A DNA stretch of 9,940 bases from Lachnospiraceae bacterium (lineage in GTDB: Bacteria; Bacillota_A; Clostridia; Lachnospirales; Lachnospiraceae): assembly GCA_017464045.1 (NCBI GenBank), contig JAFUEG010000226.1, forward strand, positions 1 through 9,940, read 5' to 3'. The translations under genes and the position numbers were made by a program. Under the pieces are notes generated by a model. That model ran no database searches and was not told the DNA's origin. It saw only the letters and a program-made list of their open reading frames with translations. The first letter of the stretch is position 1. Every line of letters starts with the position of its first letter. Positions 1 to 7,119 of the stretch are shown piece by piece.

Positions 1-147
1 AGTAAGCTGTGGATAATTCTCAGGATGCTTCTGAGCATCAAGTAAAGTGTCTCTGTTATATACATTAACATTTAAGTGATATCCACCTTTTTCTACATAT
101 CCGTCTAACATATTTACTAAGTTATCAATCTGCTGAGTACTTGCCAT
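1..147 (-). CDS. Separate glycyl-radical-domain protein of split pyruvate formate-lyase (GrcA-like), 3' end off the window
   Basis: The first 49 residues are visible; the gene continues past the left edge. The start [14 protein letters not shown] is followed by [17 protein letters not shown] and [19 protein letters not shown]. This matches the stretch of classical PFL just before the radical loop (HLNVNV, then NRE/D-LLDA, HPE-YPQLT). In the family the next residues are the RVSGYAV loop carrying the radical glycine, which lies outside the window. A strong AAGGAGG sits 8 nt before the ATG, so it is translated on its own. In Escherichia coli the stand-alone protein GrcA (YfiD) supplies a spare radical domain to damaged PFL. 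Here the same part appears to be the normal second subunit, because the large subunit upstream lacks it. It is third in the operon, 31 nt after the previous stop codon. The identity of the visible part is very likely; presence of the radical glycine is inferred. I have an uncertain memory of family names such as GrcA2/GrcA3 for such proteins. Confidence 0.87.
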   Translation of the reverse strand, partial: MASTQQIDNLVNMLDGYVEKGGYHLNVNVYNRDTLLDAQKHPENYPQLT

Positions 148-155
148 TTTTATAT

Positions 156-162
156 CCTCCTT
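156..162 (-). promoter_or_regulatory. Ribosome binding site of the separate glycyl-radical subunit
   Basis: AAGGAGG read on the minus strand, 8 nt before the ATG at 147. It is a near-perfect Shine-Dalgarno sequence. It matters because it shows that the C-terminal PFL piece is independently initiated and is not a remnant of a frameshifted gene. Confidence 0.85.
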
Positions 163-178
163 ATTCATATTTTTATAA

Positions 179-394
179 TTAGTTATTGTCTTCAAATGCA
201 TCGTCTATGCCATCGTGTAATGTAGGAACATTACAGGCGAGATTGCCCTTTGCACAATCTATGCAGCCGAGTGTCTCAACCTCCTTGCCCTCCTGCTCAG
301 GGTCATAGGACACATTGATGTGTCCATGACCATCAGCAACCATACCGTCAAGCATTGCAACGATATCTTCGACATTATTTAAACCATTATCCAT
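179..394 (-). CDS. Small cysteine-containing protein related to the PFL linker/glycyl-radical domain, without the radical loop
   Basis: A 71-residue acidic protein between the PFL catalytic subunit and the glycyl-radical subunit. Residues 8-30 ([20 protein letters not shown] and on) align with the start of the radical subunit ([20 protein letters not shown]): MLDG, a Gly, His, and Asn-Val recur in order. After that the two diverge. In place of NRD-LLDA-HPE-YPQLT and the radical glycine it has a short Cys stretch, C44-x2-C47-x6-C54, and then an acidic tail ending FEDNN. It therefore cannot carry the PFL radical, and the cysteines could bind metal or form a disulfide. An ATG also exists at 403, but AAAAGGA abuts it directly, whereas the ATG at 394 has a 9-nt spacing, so 394 is preferred. 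It lies 27 nt after the pflB stop and is surely co-transcribed. Function is unknown; a partner, protector or regulator of PFL is an inference from homology and position. Confidence 0.75.
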   Translation of the reverse strand: MDNGLNNVEDIVAMLDGMVADGHGHINVSYDPEQEGKEVETLGCIDCAKGNLACNVPTLHDGIDDAFEDNN

Positions 395-403
395 TAAACT
401 CAT

Positions 404-410
404 TCCTTTT
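404..410 (-). promoter_or_regulatory. Ribosome binding site that decides the start of the 71-residue protein
   Basis: AAAAGGA on the minus strand. It touches the ATG at 403 with no spacing, but stands 9 nt before the in-frame ATG at 394. The second is the normal distance, so translation probably begins at 394 and the upstream three codons are not used. Confidence 0.6.
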
Positions 411-421
411 AAGCGTTAATC

Positions 422-2485
422 TTACTTACTAAGGTCAACTTCAAGGTCACCGGCGAATACCTGATCTTCCTTACCAAGAGCTCCAGGGATGATTGAGAAG
501 GTATTTGAGATACCATCCTGTGAATCCATATATGGAAGCTTAGCAACTGAAGAAAGTGATGCTACTGCACCGTGAGTATCTCTCTTGTGCATTGGGTTAG
601 CACCAGGAGCAAATGGCTCGCCATGCTTTCTACCACAAGGAGTATCACCTGTATTCTTACCGTAAGTTACGTTTGAAGTGATTGTAAGGATTGACATTGT
701 TGGGAAGCCGTTTCTGTATACATGATGCTTTCTTAACTTATGCATAAATGTTGAAACAAGGCTTGCAGCAATCTGGTCAACTCTGTCATCATTGTTACCG
801 TATTTAGGGAAATCACCCTCTGTCTCATAGCTGGTTACAATTCCCTGCTCATTTCTGATACACTTAACCTTAGCATACTTGATAGCTGAAAGTGAGTCAG
901 CTACAACTGAAAGTCCTGCAAGACCGGTTGCGAAGAATCTCTTAACATCTCTGTCATGAAGTGCCATCTGGATTCTCTCATAAGCGTACTTATCATGCAT
1001 GTAATGGATGATATTAAGTGCACTTACATAAACCTTAGCTAGCCATTCCATCATATCATCAAACTTCTCCATAACCTCATCATAATCAAGGTATTCTGAA
1101 GTTACAGGTCTGTACTTAGGTCCAACCTGAACGCCTGTACACTCATCCACACCACCGTTTATAGCGTAGAGTAAGCACTTAGCAAGGTTAGCTCTTGCTC
1201 CGAAGAACTGCATATCTTTACCGATTCTCATTGAAGATACACAACAAGCTATACCATAATCATCGCCGTGAACAGGTCTCATTAAGTCATCATTCTCATA
1301 CTGAATTGATGAAGACTTGATAGACATCTTAGCACAATACTGCTTCCAGTTAATAGGAAGTCTTGTTGACCAGAGAACTGTTAAGTTAGGCTCCGGTGAA
1401 GTTCCTAAGTTATCAAGTGTATTAAGATAACGGAAGCTCATCTTAGTAACAAGTGTACGTCCGTCAACGCCCATACCGCCAAGTGACTCAGTAACCCATA
1501 CAGGATCACCGGCAAAGATTGAATTATACTCAGGTGTTCTTGCGAACTTAACGCATCTTAACTTCATAATGAAGTGATCTACGAACTCCTGAATCTGCTC
1601 CTCAGTAAATGTACCATTCTTAAGGTCTCTCTCTGCGTAAATATCAAGGAAAGTAGAAGTACGTCCGAGTGACATTGCTGCACCGTTCTGCTCCTTAACT
1701 GCTCCAAGATAACCGAAGTATAAGAACTGAATAGCTTCCTGAACATTCTTAGCAGGCTTTGAAATATCAATGCCATAGAATGAAGCCATCTTCTTTAACT
1801 CCTGTAATGCACGAATCTGCTCTGAGATCTCTTCCTTACCTCTTATAACGTCATCAGTATATACAGTACCAAATGATTCCTTCTGAATCTTCTTGTCTTC
1901 AATAAGGAAATCTATACCGTAGAGAGCAACTCTTCTGTAGTCACCGATGATACGTCCACGTCCGTAAGCATCAGGAAGTCCGGTAATGATGTGGTTTGAA
2001 CGACATCTTCTGATTTCATCATCATATACATCAAATACACCTGCATTGTGAGTCTTTCTGTGAGTAGTGAAGAACTCAACTATCTCAGGATCTACCTTAT
2101 ATCCATTGTCCTCGCATGCCTTCATAGCCATACGAATACCGCCGTATACATTCATACCTCTCTTGAAAGGTGCATCTGTCTGGAAACCTACGATTGTCTC
2201 CTTACTCTTATCTAAGTAACCTGCCTGATGTGAAGTAAGAGTAGATACAACCTTAGTATCCATATCTAAAACTCCGCCTGCTTCTCTTTCTTTCTTGGAA
2301 AGATCAAGAACCATCTGCCATAAATCTTTAGTATTCTGTGTAGGTCCTGCTAAGAAAGAATCATCGCCCTCATATGGAGTGTAATTTCTCTGAATGAAAT
2401 CTCTATCCTCAACCTCTTTCTGCCTCTTTCCGCCTACAAATCCATCCCTGCTGTCTTTCTCAAGTGCATCCATTTTTAACAACAT
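422..2485 (-). CDS. pflB: Pyruvate formate-lyase catalytic subunit lacking the C-terminal glycyl-radical domain
   Basis: Formate C-acetyltransferase: pyruvate plus CoA gives acetyl-CoA plus formate, in the cytoplasm, under strict anaerobiosis. It follows classical PFL along its length: [14 protein letters not shown] near residues 28-41, [20 protein letters not shown] near 168-187, [10 protein letters not shown] near 272-281, and the catalytic pair C414-C415 in GIACCVSSM. Later come [10 protein letters not shown] (428-436), [20 protein letters not shown] (521-540) and [12 protein letters not shown] near 602-613. Escherichia coli PflB is 760 residues. This one stops at 687, right after [13 protein letters not shown] (665-677), so the last roughly 70 residues with the radical glycine are missing. 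They are supplied by the small gene at the window's left edge. The start at 2485 has AAGGAGG 11 nt upstream; an ATG four codons inside is the only nearby alternative. It is first in an operon with two small genes and lies behind a consensus promoter with GTATAC operators. An activating radical SAM enzyme (PflA) is needed but is not in the window. Confidence 0.95.
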   Translation of the reverse strand: MLLKMDALEKDSRDGFVGGKRQKEVEDRDFIQRNYTPYEGDDSFLAGPTQNTKDLWQMVLDLSKKEREAGGVLDMDTKVVSTLTSHQAGYLDKSKETIVGFQTDAPFKRGMNVYGGIRMAMKACEDNGYKVDPEIVEFFTTHRKTHNAGVFDVYDDEIRRCRSNHIITGLPDAYGRGRIIGDYRRVALYGIDFLIEDKKIQKESFGTVYTDDVIRGKEEISEQIRALQELKKMASFYGIDISKPAKNVQEAIQFLYFGYLGAVKEQNGAAMSLGRTSTFLDIYAERDLKNGTFTEEQIQEFVDHFIMKLRCVKFARTPEYNSIFAGDPVWVTESLGGMGVDGRTLVTKMSFRYLNTLDNLGTSPEPNLTVLWSTRLPINWKQYCAKMSIKSSSIQYENDDLMRPVHGDDYGIACCVSSMRIGKDMQFFGARANLAKCLLYAINGGVDECTGVQVGPKYRPVTSEYLDYDEVMEKFDDMMEWLAKVYVSALNIIHYMHDKYAYERIQMALHDRDVKRFFATGLAGLSVVADSLSAIKYAKVKCIRNEQGIVTSYETEGDFPKYGNNDDRVDQIAASLVSTFMHKLRKHHVYRNGFPTMSILTITSNVTYGKNTGDTPCGRKHGEPFAPGANPMHKRDTHGAVASLSSVAKLPYMDSQDGISNTFSIIPGALGKEDQVFAGDLEVDLSK

Positions 2486-2539
2486 TTCTTTGTTTTCCTC
2501 CTTTTATTTTACTTTCGTTCTTACTCGAAATTATCGTGT

Positions 2540-2560
2540 CTTGTATACATTGTATACAAG
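2540..2560. promoter_or_regulatory. GTATAC-type palindromic operator downstream of the pflB promoter
   Basis: CTTGTATAC, three bases, then its exact reverse complement. Relative to the inferred pflB start near 2576 this lies at about +16 to +36, where a bound protein would block elongation or initiation. Palindromes of this type are often targets of GntR-family repressors, but no regulator gene is in the window, so the protein is unknown. Confidence 0.65.
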
Positions 2561-2582
2561 GATAACTTCTGTAGATGGTTAT

Positions 2583-2611
2583 ATTATAAGGTCAAATTGT
2601 ATACACGTCAA
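2583..2611 (-). promoter_or_regulatory. Consensus sigma-A promoter of pflB with an operator half-site in its spacer
   Basis: On the minus strand, TTGACG (2606-2611) and TATAAT (2583-2588) are separated by exactly 17 bp. The -35 matches the consensus in five of six positions and the -10 in all six. The spacer holds TGTATACA (2598-2605) directly next to the -35 box; the same octamer occurs in the two neighbouring palindromes. The predicted start near 2576 leaves a 5' leader of about 90 nt before pflB. The strength of the boxes suggests a highly expressed gene that is controlled by repression. Confidence 0.85.
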
Positions 2612-2650
2612 CTTCATAAAAGCATTTTTTTGTACTTTTTTCAGTACACT

Positions 2651-2671
2651 AATTGTATACTGTATACAATT
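2651..2671. promoter_or_regulatory. Perfect 21-bp GTATAC palindrome upstream of the pflB promoter
   Basis: AATTGTATAC, a single T, then the exact reverse complement of the first ten bases. It is centred at 2661, about 85 bp upstream of the inferred pflB start and 111 bp from the centre of the downstream palindrome. It shares the TTGTATAC arm with that site, but the arms are one base apart rather than three. It also lies on the side facing the divergent DUF1858 gene and could act on both directions. Confidence 0.65.
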
Positions 2672-2823
2672 TTCAATACTCTTTTTTTCTATCACCCTTC
2701 TTATTTCTTCTAATCCTATTCCTTACAAAACCTATATACCACATTTTACACTAAATTTTTGAATTTTTAGCTTTATTTATGGGCAACATTCTAATAGACA
2801 TTTCAGCATATATTGTGTTATAC

Positions 2824-2852
2824 TTAACAATGTTTGGAAGACTACATATTTA
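2824..2852 (+). promoter_or_regulatory. Possible promoter of the DUF1858 gene
   Basis: TTAACA (2824-2829) and TATTTA (2847-2852) with 17 bp between them, about 35 bp before the start codon. The boxes match the consensus only partly, so this is a weak prediction in AT-rich DNA. Confidence 0.3.
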
Positions 2853-2886
2853 ATGTAACAAACTAATCCAAGGAGGTACAGATAAA

Positions 2887-3102
2887 ATGGCTAAACAGGT
2901 AACTAAAGACATGTTAATCTACGAAATACTTGAAATTGATCCGGGCAATGCTGCTATACTTATGGCATCCGGTATGCATTGTGTAGGCTGTCCATCTTCA
3001 GCAATGGAATCACTGGAGGATGCATGTATGGTTCATGGTATGGATGTAGATGACGTTATTTATTCCATAAATGAGTATCTTAAGAAAAAAGAAGTAGTTT
3101 AA
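2887..3102 (+). CDS. DUF1858 small protein (redox-disulfide domain of the hybrid-cluster-protein-associated type)
   Basis: 71 residues, matching the compact DUF1858 domain often annotated as hybrid cluster protein-associated redox disulfide domain. Residues 5-20 (VTKDMLIYEILEIDPG) form the usual opening. Residues 30-36 (MHCVGCP) carry the C32-x2-C35 pair, followed by SSAMESLEDAC with a third cysteine at 47. The region VHGMDVDDVIYSINEYL closes the fold. The whole family-typical length is present. AAGGAGGT lies 9 nt before the ATG. The family is thought to be redox-active through the CxxC, but its biochemical role is not established. No hybrid cluster protein is in the window. The neighbours are pflB (divergent) and a membrane protein 37 nt downstream with no terminator between, so it is probably co-transcribed with the latter. 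Confidence 0.85.
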   Translation: MAKQVTKDMLIYEILEIDPGNAAILMASGMHCVGCPSSAMESLEDACMVHGMDVDDVIYSINEYLKKKEVV

Positions 3103-3139
3103 ATTTTAAAAAATTATATAATAATGAGGAGGTTTTGTT

Positions 3140-4078
3140 ATGAATTTAAAAAATGATGATAGTAACAATTACAACCAACAAAATGGTTATAACCTGAACG
3201 GTAACTACACCAATGGTTATAATGCAGGCAGTAATTATACAGGTGGATATAACACTTACAGCAGTGTAAATAACAATATAAATACCGGTTTTACCCAAAA
3301 CAACGGTGGTTATAACAATTATAACAGCAACTACGCTGCAAATCAGAATCTGTTTAATGGTATGAATAATACTTACATGGCAGGAAATAACGGTACCTAT
3401 CAGCAGGTTCAGAGTACCTATTCAAATGCCGAGAGAATTTCTGACCAGAAATTCAATCTTATTCTCGGCGGCTGCTTACTCTGGGGTTTTTTGGTAAACT
3501 GCATTCTTTGTACTGTATTTAGTGATTCAATTTTGGCGTTGGCATTAAACAATTATGCATTATTCCTGATTTCATATTTTGTATTGGTAATTATTGGAAG
3601 TATTATGGTAAACAAATCTGACAATCCTGCAGTAAGCTTTGTAGGTTATAATCTTATCGTTATTCCTATAGGCATGATTATATCAATGTCACTCTCTGTT
3701 TATGTAGCTGTAGGCTATGCAAATATTATTCCTATGGCTTTTGGAATTACTGCTGCTGTAACTCTCGCAATGATGTTACTCAGTTCATTTTTCCCGGATT
3801 TCTTTGCAAGCAATACTATGGGCAGAGTACTTGGAGTAACTCTTCTTGTAACAATACTAATTGAGCTTATTCTTTTGATTACCGGAACCGGTAGTCTTGG
3901 AATTATAGATTATATTGTAGTTTTAATTTTCTGCGGCTATATCGGTTATGACTGGGCTAAGGCTAATATGGGCGAAAAGACCGTAGACAAGGCTGTTGAT
4001 GCAGCTGCCATGCTTTATGTAGATATAGCAAATCTCTTCTTAAGAATTATGAGAATCCTTGCAAGGGCACAGAGATAA
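3140..4078 (+). CDS. Bax inhibitor-1/YccA-like membrane protein with an Asn/Tyr/Gly-rich N-terminal tail
   Basis: 312 residues. Residues 1 to about 98 are low-complexity, full of Asn, Tyr, Gly and Ser with repeated NGYN, GGYN and NNY units, and probably disordered. From residue 106 there are six clear membrane spans (about 106-127, 131-157, 166-192, 197-220, 228-250, 253-273) and a half-hydrophobic C-terminal segment. The end, GYDWAKANMG (269-278) and LYVDIANLFLRIMRILA (292-308), resembles the conserved D-containing last helices of the BI-1 family (Ca2+/H+ leak-type membrane proteins such as YbhL and YetJ). Typical bacterial members are about 220-240 residues, so the tail is the extra part. 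GAGGAGG lies 7 nt before the ATG. The family call rests on topology and the C-terminal motif; its job in this bacterium is unknown. A hairpin follows 28 nt after the stop. Confidence 0.75.
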   Translation: MNLKNDDSNNYNQQNGYNLNGNYTNGYNAGSNYTGGYNTYSSVNNNINTGFTQNNGGYNNYNSNYAANQNLFNGMNNTYMAGNNGTYQQVQSTYSNAERISDQKFNLILGGCLLWGFLVNCILCTVFSDSILALALNNYALFLISYFVLVIIGSIMVNKSDNPAVSFVGYNLIVIPIGMIISMSLSVYVAVGYANIIPMAFGITAAVTLAMMLLSSFFPDFFASNTMGRVLGVTLLVTILIELILLITGTGSLGIIDYIVVLIFCGYIGYDWAKANMGEKTVDKAVDAAAMLYVDIANLFLRIMRILARAQR

Positions 4079-4105
4079 TTATTGACAATACAAAAATAGG
4101 ACAAA

Positions 4106-4138
4106 CGATTTTGCGGGATCAATCCATCCCGCAAATCG
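4106..4138 (+). terminator. Hairpin between the BI-1-like gene and transketolase
   Basis: The arms CGATTTTGCGGGAT (4106-4119) and ATCCCGCAAATCG (4126-4138) pair fully apart from one bulged T, with a six-base loop. It lies 28 nt after the BI-1 gene stop. The U-tract after it is poor (CTTTC), so termination may be partial, allowing read-through into transketolase. Confidence 0.6.
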
Positions 4139-4186
4139 CTTTCATAAAGATAATAAGCAATTAAATATACAAGGAGAATCTTTATA

Positions 4187-6178
4187 ATGAATAATATTGA
4201 CATAAAATCAGTAAACTCCATAAGAGTTCTGGCAGCAGATGCAATTCAAAAAGCAAACTCCGGACACCCGGGACTTCCTTTAGGCGCAGCTCCTGCAGCA
4301 TACGAGCTTTGGTCTAAGCATATGAAACACAATCCTGCAAACCCTGATTGGGTTAACAGAGACCGTTTTATTTTATCCGGTGGTCATGGTTCTGCACTGC
4401 TTTACTCACTTCTTCATTTCTTCGGTTATGGCATAACCATAGATGATATGAAGAATTTCAGACAGCTTGGTTCAAAAACTCCGGGTCACCCTGAGTACGG
4501 ACACACTATAGGCGTTGAAGCAACTACAGGTCCTCTCGGTGCCGGTATGGCTATGGCTGTAGGTATGGCTATGGCAGAGAACCATCTTGCTGCAACCTTT
4601 AATAAAGAAGGTTATCCGGTTGTCGACCACTATACTTATGTCTTAGGTGGTGACGGCTGTATGATGGAGGGTATCTCCTATGAAGCATTTTCACTTGCAG
4701 GTACCCTCGGACTTGAAAAGCTTATTGTCCTTTATGATTCAAACAATATATCTATTGAAGGTGATACAAATATCGCATTTAGAGAAGACGTAAGAAAGCG
4801 TTTTGAATCCTTTGGTTTTCACACACAGCTTGTGGAAGATGGTAATGACCTTGATGCTATCGGCAAAGCTATAGAGGCTGCAAAGGCTGAAAAAGGCAGA
4901 CCTTCCATGATAGAAATCAAAACCAAAATCGGTGCCGGCTGTCCTGCAAAGGAAGGAAAGGCTTCAGCACATGGAGAACCTCTGGGAGTTGAAAATGTTG
5001 CTGCACTTCGTGAAAATCTTGGCATAGAAGATAACGGCGCATTTGTTATCTCACAGGATGTATATGATAATTTTGATAAAATTGCTAAGTCAAATGCCTC
5101 ATATGAAGAGGAATGGAACAAGCTCTTTGATGAGTACTGTGCAAAATATCCTGATATGAAAAAACTTTGGGATACTTATTATGATAAAGACAGTGCCGAG
5201 TGTCTTTTTGACCTTGATGATTTTTGGAACACCTGTGACAAGCCGGAAGCAACAAGAAATGTTTCGGGAAAGATTATAAATATAATTAAAAATGTTTTAC
5301 CTAATATGTTTGGTGGTGCAGCTGATCTTGCTCCATCCACCAAAACTTATATGAATGATATGGGTGATTACTCAAAAGAAAATCCTTTGGGCAAAAATAT
5401 TCATTTCGGAATAAGAGAAATGGCTATGGCAGCTATCGGAAACGGTATAGCTCTTCACGGAGGTTTAAGGCCGTATGTCTCAACTTTCTTTGTATTTAGC
5501 GATTACGTTAAGCCTATGGCAAGATTATCTTCTCTTATGGGACTTCCGCTTACATATGTGCTTACACATGACAGTATCGGTGTCGGCGAGGACGGTCCTA
5601 CACACGAGCCTATCGAACAGCTTGCCATGTTAAGAGCTATGCCAAACTTTTACGTATTTCGTCCTGCAGACGCAACAGAATGTGCTGCTGCATGGTACTT
5701 TGCTTTAAACAAAAAGGATGCCCCTACCGCTTTGGTTCTGTCAAGGCAAAACCTTCCTCAGCTTGATGGCAGCAGCCAGGAAGCTTTAAAAGGTGGTTAT
5801 ATAATCTCAGATTCGGATAAGGATACACCTGATGCCATAATAATTGCAACGGGTTCAGAGGTATCTCTTGCAATAGAAGCTAAAGCAAAACTTGCTGAAA
5901 ATGATATAGATGTAAGAGTTGTCAGTATGCCATCTATGGATTTATTTGAAGATCAGCCGGAAGAATATAAAAACCTTGTTCTCCCTAAAGATATTACCTC
6001 AAGAGTAGGTGTTGAAGCTCTCGGTGAATTTGGATGGGGTAAATATATAGGCATAACCGGTGAATTTGTCGGAATGCATTCCTTTGGTGCATCAGCACCC
6101 GGTGGTCAGCTTTTCGAACACTTCGGAATAACAACCGATGCTGTAGTTGAAGCTGTAAAGAAAGTAACAGATAAATAA
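4187..6178 (+). CDS. tkt: Transketolase
   Basis: Thiamine-diphosphate enzyme moving two-carbon ketol units between sugar phosphates (xylulose-5-P with ribose-5-P or erythrose-4-P) in the non-oxidative pentose phosphate pathway; cytoplasmic. Full length at 663 residues, as in Escherichia coli TktA. Visible family marks: SGHPG (25-29, His27), [10 protein letters not shown] (64-73), [14 protein letters not shown] (115-128), and the ThDP/Mg site [11 protein letters not shown] (154-164) with N186-N187. Then come HGEPLG (262-267), [10 protein letters not shown] (375-384), catalytic Glu411 in [13 protein letters not shown], and [20 protein letters not shown] (461-480). All three domains (PP, Pyr, C-terminal) are present and unbroken. 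AAGGAG lies 10 nt before the ATG. In gut Clostridia this gene is needed for pentose use and ribose supply. It converges with mecA across a large inverted repeat. Confidence 0.97.
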   Translation: MNNIDIKSVNSIRVLAADAIQKANSGHPGLPLGAAPAAYELWSKHMKHNPANPDWVNRDRFILSGGHGSALLYSLLHFFGYGITIDDMKNFRQLGSKTPGHPEYGHTIGVEATTGPLGAGMAMAVGMAMAENHLAATFNKEGYPVVDHYTYVLGGDGCMMEGISYEAFSLAGTLGLEKLIVLYDSNNISIEGDTNIAFREDVRKRFESFGFHTQLVEDGNDLDAIGKAIEAAKAEKGRPSMIEIKTKIGAGCPAKEGKASAHGEPLGVENVAALRENLGIEDNGAFVISQDVYDNFDKIAKSNASYEEEWNKLFDEYCAKYPDMKKLWDTYYDKDSAECLFDLDDFWNTCDKPEATRNVSGKIINIIKNVLPNMFGGAADLAPSTKTYMNDMGDYSKENPLGKNIHFGIREMAMAAIGNGIALHGGLRPYVSTFFVFSDYVKPMARLSSLMGLPLTYVLTHDSIGVGEDGPTHEPIEQLAMLRAMPNFYVFRPADATECAAAWYFALNKKDAPTALVLSRQNLPQLDGSSQEALKGGYIISDSDKDTPDAIIIATGSEVSLAIEAKAKLAENDIDVRVVSMPSMDLFEDQPEEYKNLVLPKDITSRVGVEALGEFGWGKYIGITGEFVGMHSFGASAPGGQLFEHFGITTDAVVEAVKKVTDK

Positions 6179-6190
6179 ATGATATGTCAC

Positions 6191-6334
6191 GGGCATAAGC
6201 CTTGTCACATCTATTTTGTAAACTTTAGACCGTATAAAAAATGTGCACGCATGGCACGTGTTACTTAACGCCATGCTTTGCACATTTTTTCATACAGTCT
6301 GATATACTCATGCGATGTGACAAGGCTCATGCCC
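6191..6334. repeat. 144-bp element of two nested long inverted repeats between tkt and mecA
   Basis: The outer arms at 6191-6211 and 6314-6334 pair in 20 of 21 positions (one A/C mismatch) and contain AGCCTTGTCACATC. The inner arms at 6227-6255 and 6270-6300 pair almost fully, with small gaps, around a 14-nt loop. They include AAAAAATGTGCA and GCATGGC with their complements. The inner hairpin ends in A and T tracts, which suits a bidirectional terminator for the convergent tkt and mecA (stops at 6178 and 6346). The outer stem is not needed for termination, so the unit could also be a mobile miniature element or a structured RNA. Confidence 0.8.
6234..6290. terminator. Likely bidirectional terminator (inner hairpin)
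   Basis: The stem formed by AAAAAATGTGCA-GCATGGC and GCCATGC-TGCACATTTTTT has a run of T at its 3' side on both strands. It sits between two convergent genes, so it probably ends both the tkt and the mecA transcripts. Confidence 0.65.
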
Positions 6335-6345
6335 CTTAACTCAAT

Positions 6346-7119
6346 TTATATCTCAGCAAGCTTTTGAACCGCATCACTCTCAATAATCACCTTGAAATGT
6401 TCATCCATATAATTAGGAGTTGCATAGGTAGCCTTTATCTTATTACCATACTCTCCAATTATATTGCAGGTTCTTGTAAACTCTCCATCTGTGTTCTTAT
6501 CCTTAGTCATATAAAGATAAAATCTGCTGTCATTTGGATTTTTATAAAGAGAATTCATACTTTTATATATGTTTTTTACGAGTTTGGCAGAAATTATTAC
6601 CTCATCTAAAGACTTAAATGCATAAATTCTAAAAATATTTCTATTACTTTCTGTTTTAACTGCATTTTTAGTCTTTTTTGACATTCTGTTACTATTGATA
6701 GCATTCAAGTTCTCTGCAAGACTGCCAAGAGCCTCCAGCAATGAATCTGTTGCAGGCATCATACCACTATGACTATGTTCTTCAAAGGTCTCTTCATCTT
6801 CGTCTTCACTATCATCATATTCTTCAACGGCAGGTTTTGTAAATCTTGAAAATCTTGTATCTAATTCTTCAGGATCCTCAACTTTTGTCACTATAAGCAC
6901 AAGACACTCCGGCGAAACAGGTATAGCCTCTATCATAAGTGGAATATTGTCCACTTCAAATCCAAGTTCATTAGATGCCTGCTGCATCATCTCCCTAAAA
7001 AGCTCCTTAGCCTTGTCAGTTCCATACGCAAGTTCTGTAAGAAGCATCTCCTTGTCTGCAAGATCAGCCTTATAAAGAGTACATCTTATCTGGTTTTCAC
7101 TTAATCTTTCAATTTTCAT
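6346..7119 (-). CDS. mecA: MecA-type adaptor protein for the ClpCP protease
   Basis: 257 residues. The N-terminal substrate-binding domain (1 to about 82: MKIERLSENQIRCTL, then LFREMM, IEAIPV and LVLIVTKVEDPEEL) fits MecA of Bacillus, which starts MEIERINEHTV and has IIVTK at the same place. A linker follows (about 95-160), very acidic with DDSEDEDEE near 102-110 and then Ser/Lys-rich. The C-terminal ClpC-binding domain (about 161-250) has IFRIYAFKSLDEVIISAKLV, SRFYLYM and IIGEYGNKI, matching the FGDFEDVISLSKL and RYYLYV blocks of the family. Adaptors of this kind deliver proteins to ClpC for degradation; in Bacillus the target is ComK, but the target here is unknown. The ATG at 7119 is chosen because GAGGGG lies 8 nt before it. 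A TTG seven codons upstream would overlap this site. It is a single gene, convergent with tkt. Confidence 0.85.
   Translation of the reverse strand: MKIERLSENQIRCTLYKADLADKEMLLTELAYGTDKAKELFREMMQQASNELGFEVDNIPLMIEAIPVSPECLVLIVTKVEDPEELDTRFSRFTKPAVEEYDDSEDEDEETFEEHSHSGMMPATDSLLEALGSLAENLNAINSNRMSKKTKNAVKTESNRNIFRIYAFKSLDEVIISAKLVKNIYKSMNSLYKNPNDSRFYLYMTKDKNTDGEFTRTCNIIGEYGNKIKATYATPNYMDEHFKVIIESDAVQKLAEI

Larger units (their letters stand above)
2486..2886. other. Divergent intergenic control region between pflB and the DUF1858 gene
   Basis: About 400 bp, AT-rich, with no credible gene. The half next to pflB holds the pflB ribosome binding site, leader, promoter and three GTATAC elements listed separately. 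The half next to the DUF1858 gene is pyrimidine-rich on the plus strand (about 2671-2760) and contains only a weak candidate promoter for the rightward genes. Confidence 0.7.

Noticed and set aside
404..421. The stop of pflB before the radical domain as a sequencing error or recent frameshift
   Set aside because: No other frame after the stop continues PFL directly; an unrelated complete small gene intervenes, and both downstream genes have their own well-placed ribosome binding sites. A designed split explains this better.
1579..1776. Open frame on the minus strand inside pflB
   Set aside because: It is a frame shadow of the well-conserved pflB, with no family resemblance.
2394..2762. Open frame of 122 codons on the plus strand over the pflB start and promoter
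   Set aside because: It runs antisense through pflB codons, the promoter and the operators, has no good ribosome binding site and gives a Phe/Ser/Ile-rich translation typical of AT-rich noncoding DNA.
4082..4110. Perfect TTGACA after the BI-1-like gene as a tkt promoter
   Set aside because: No acceptable -10 box occurs 16-18 bp downstream (only ACGATT-like sequence), and the hairpin arm starts there.
4819..5121. 100-codon open frame antisense to transketolase
   Set aside because: It lies wholly within tkt on the opposite strand and shows no recognisable domain; it is a by-product of tkt codon use.
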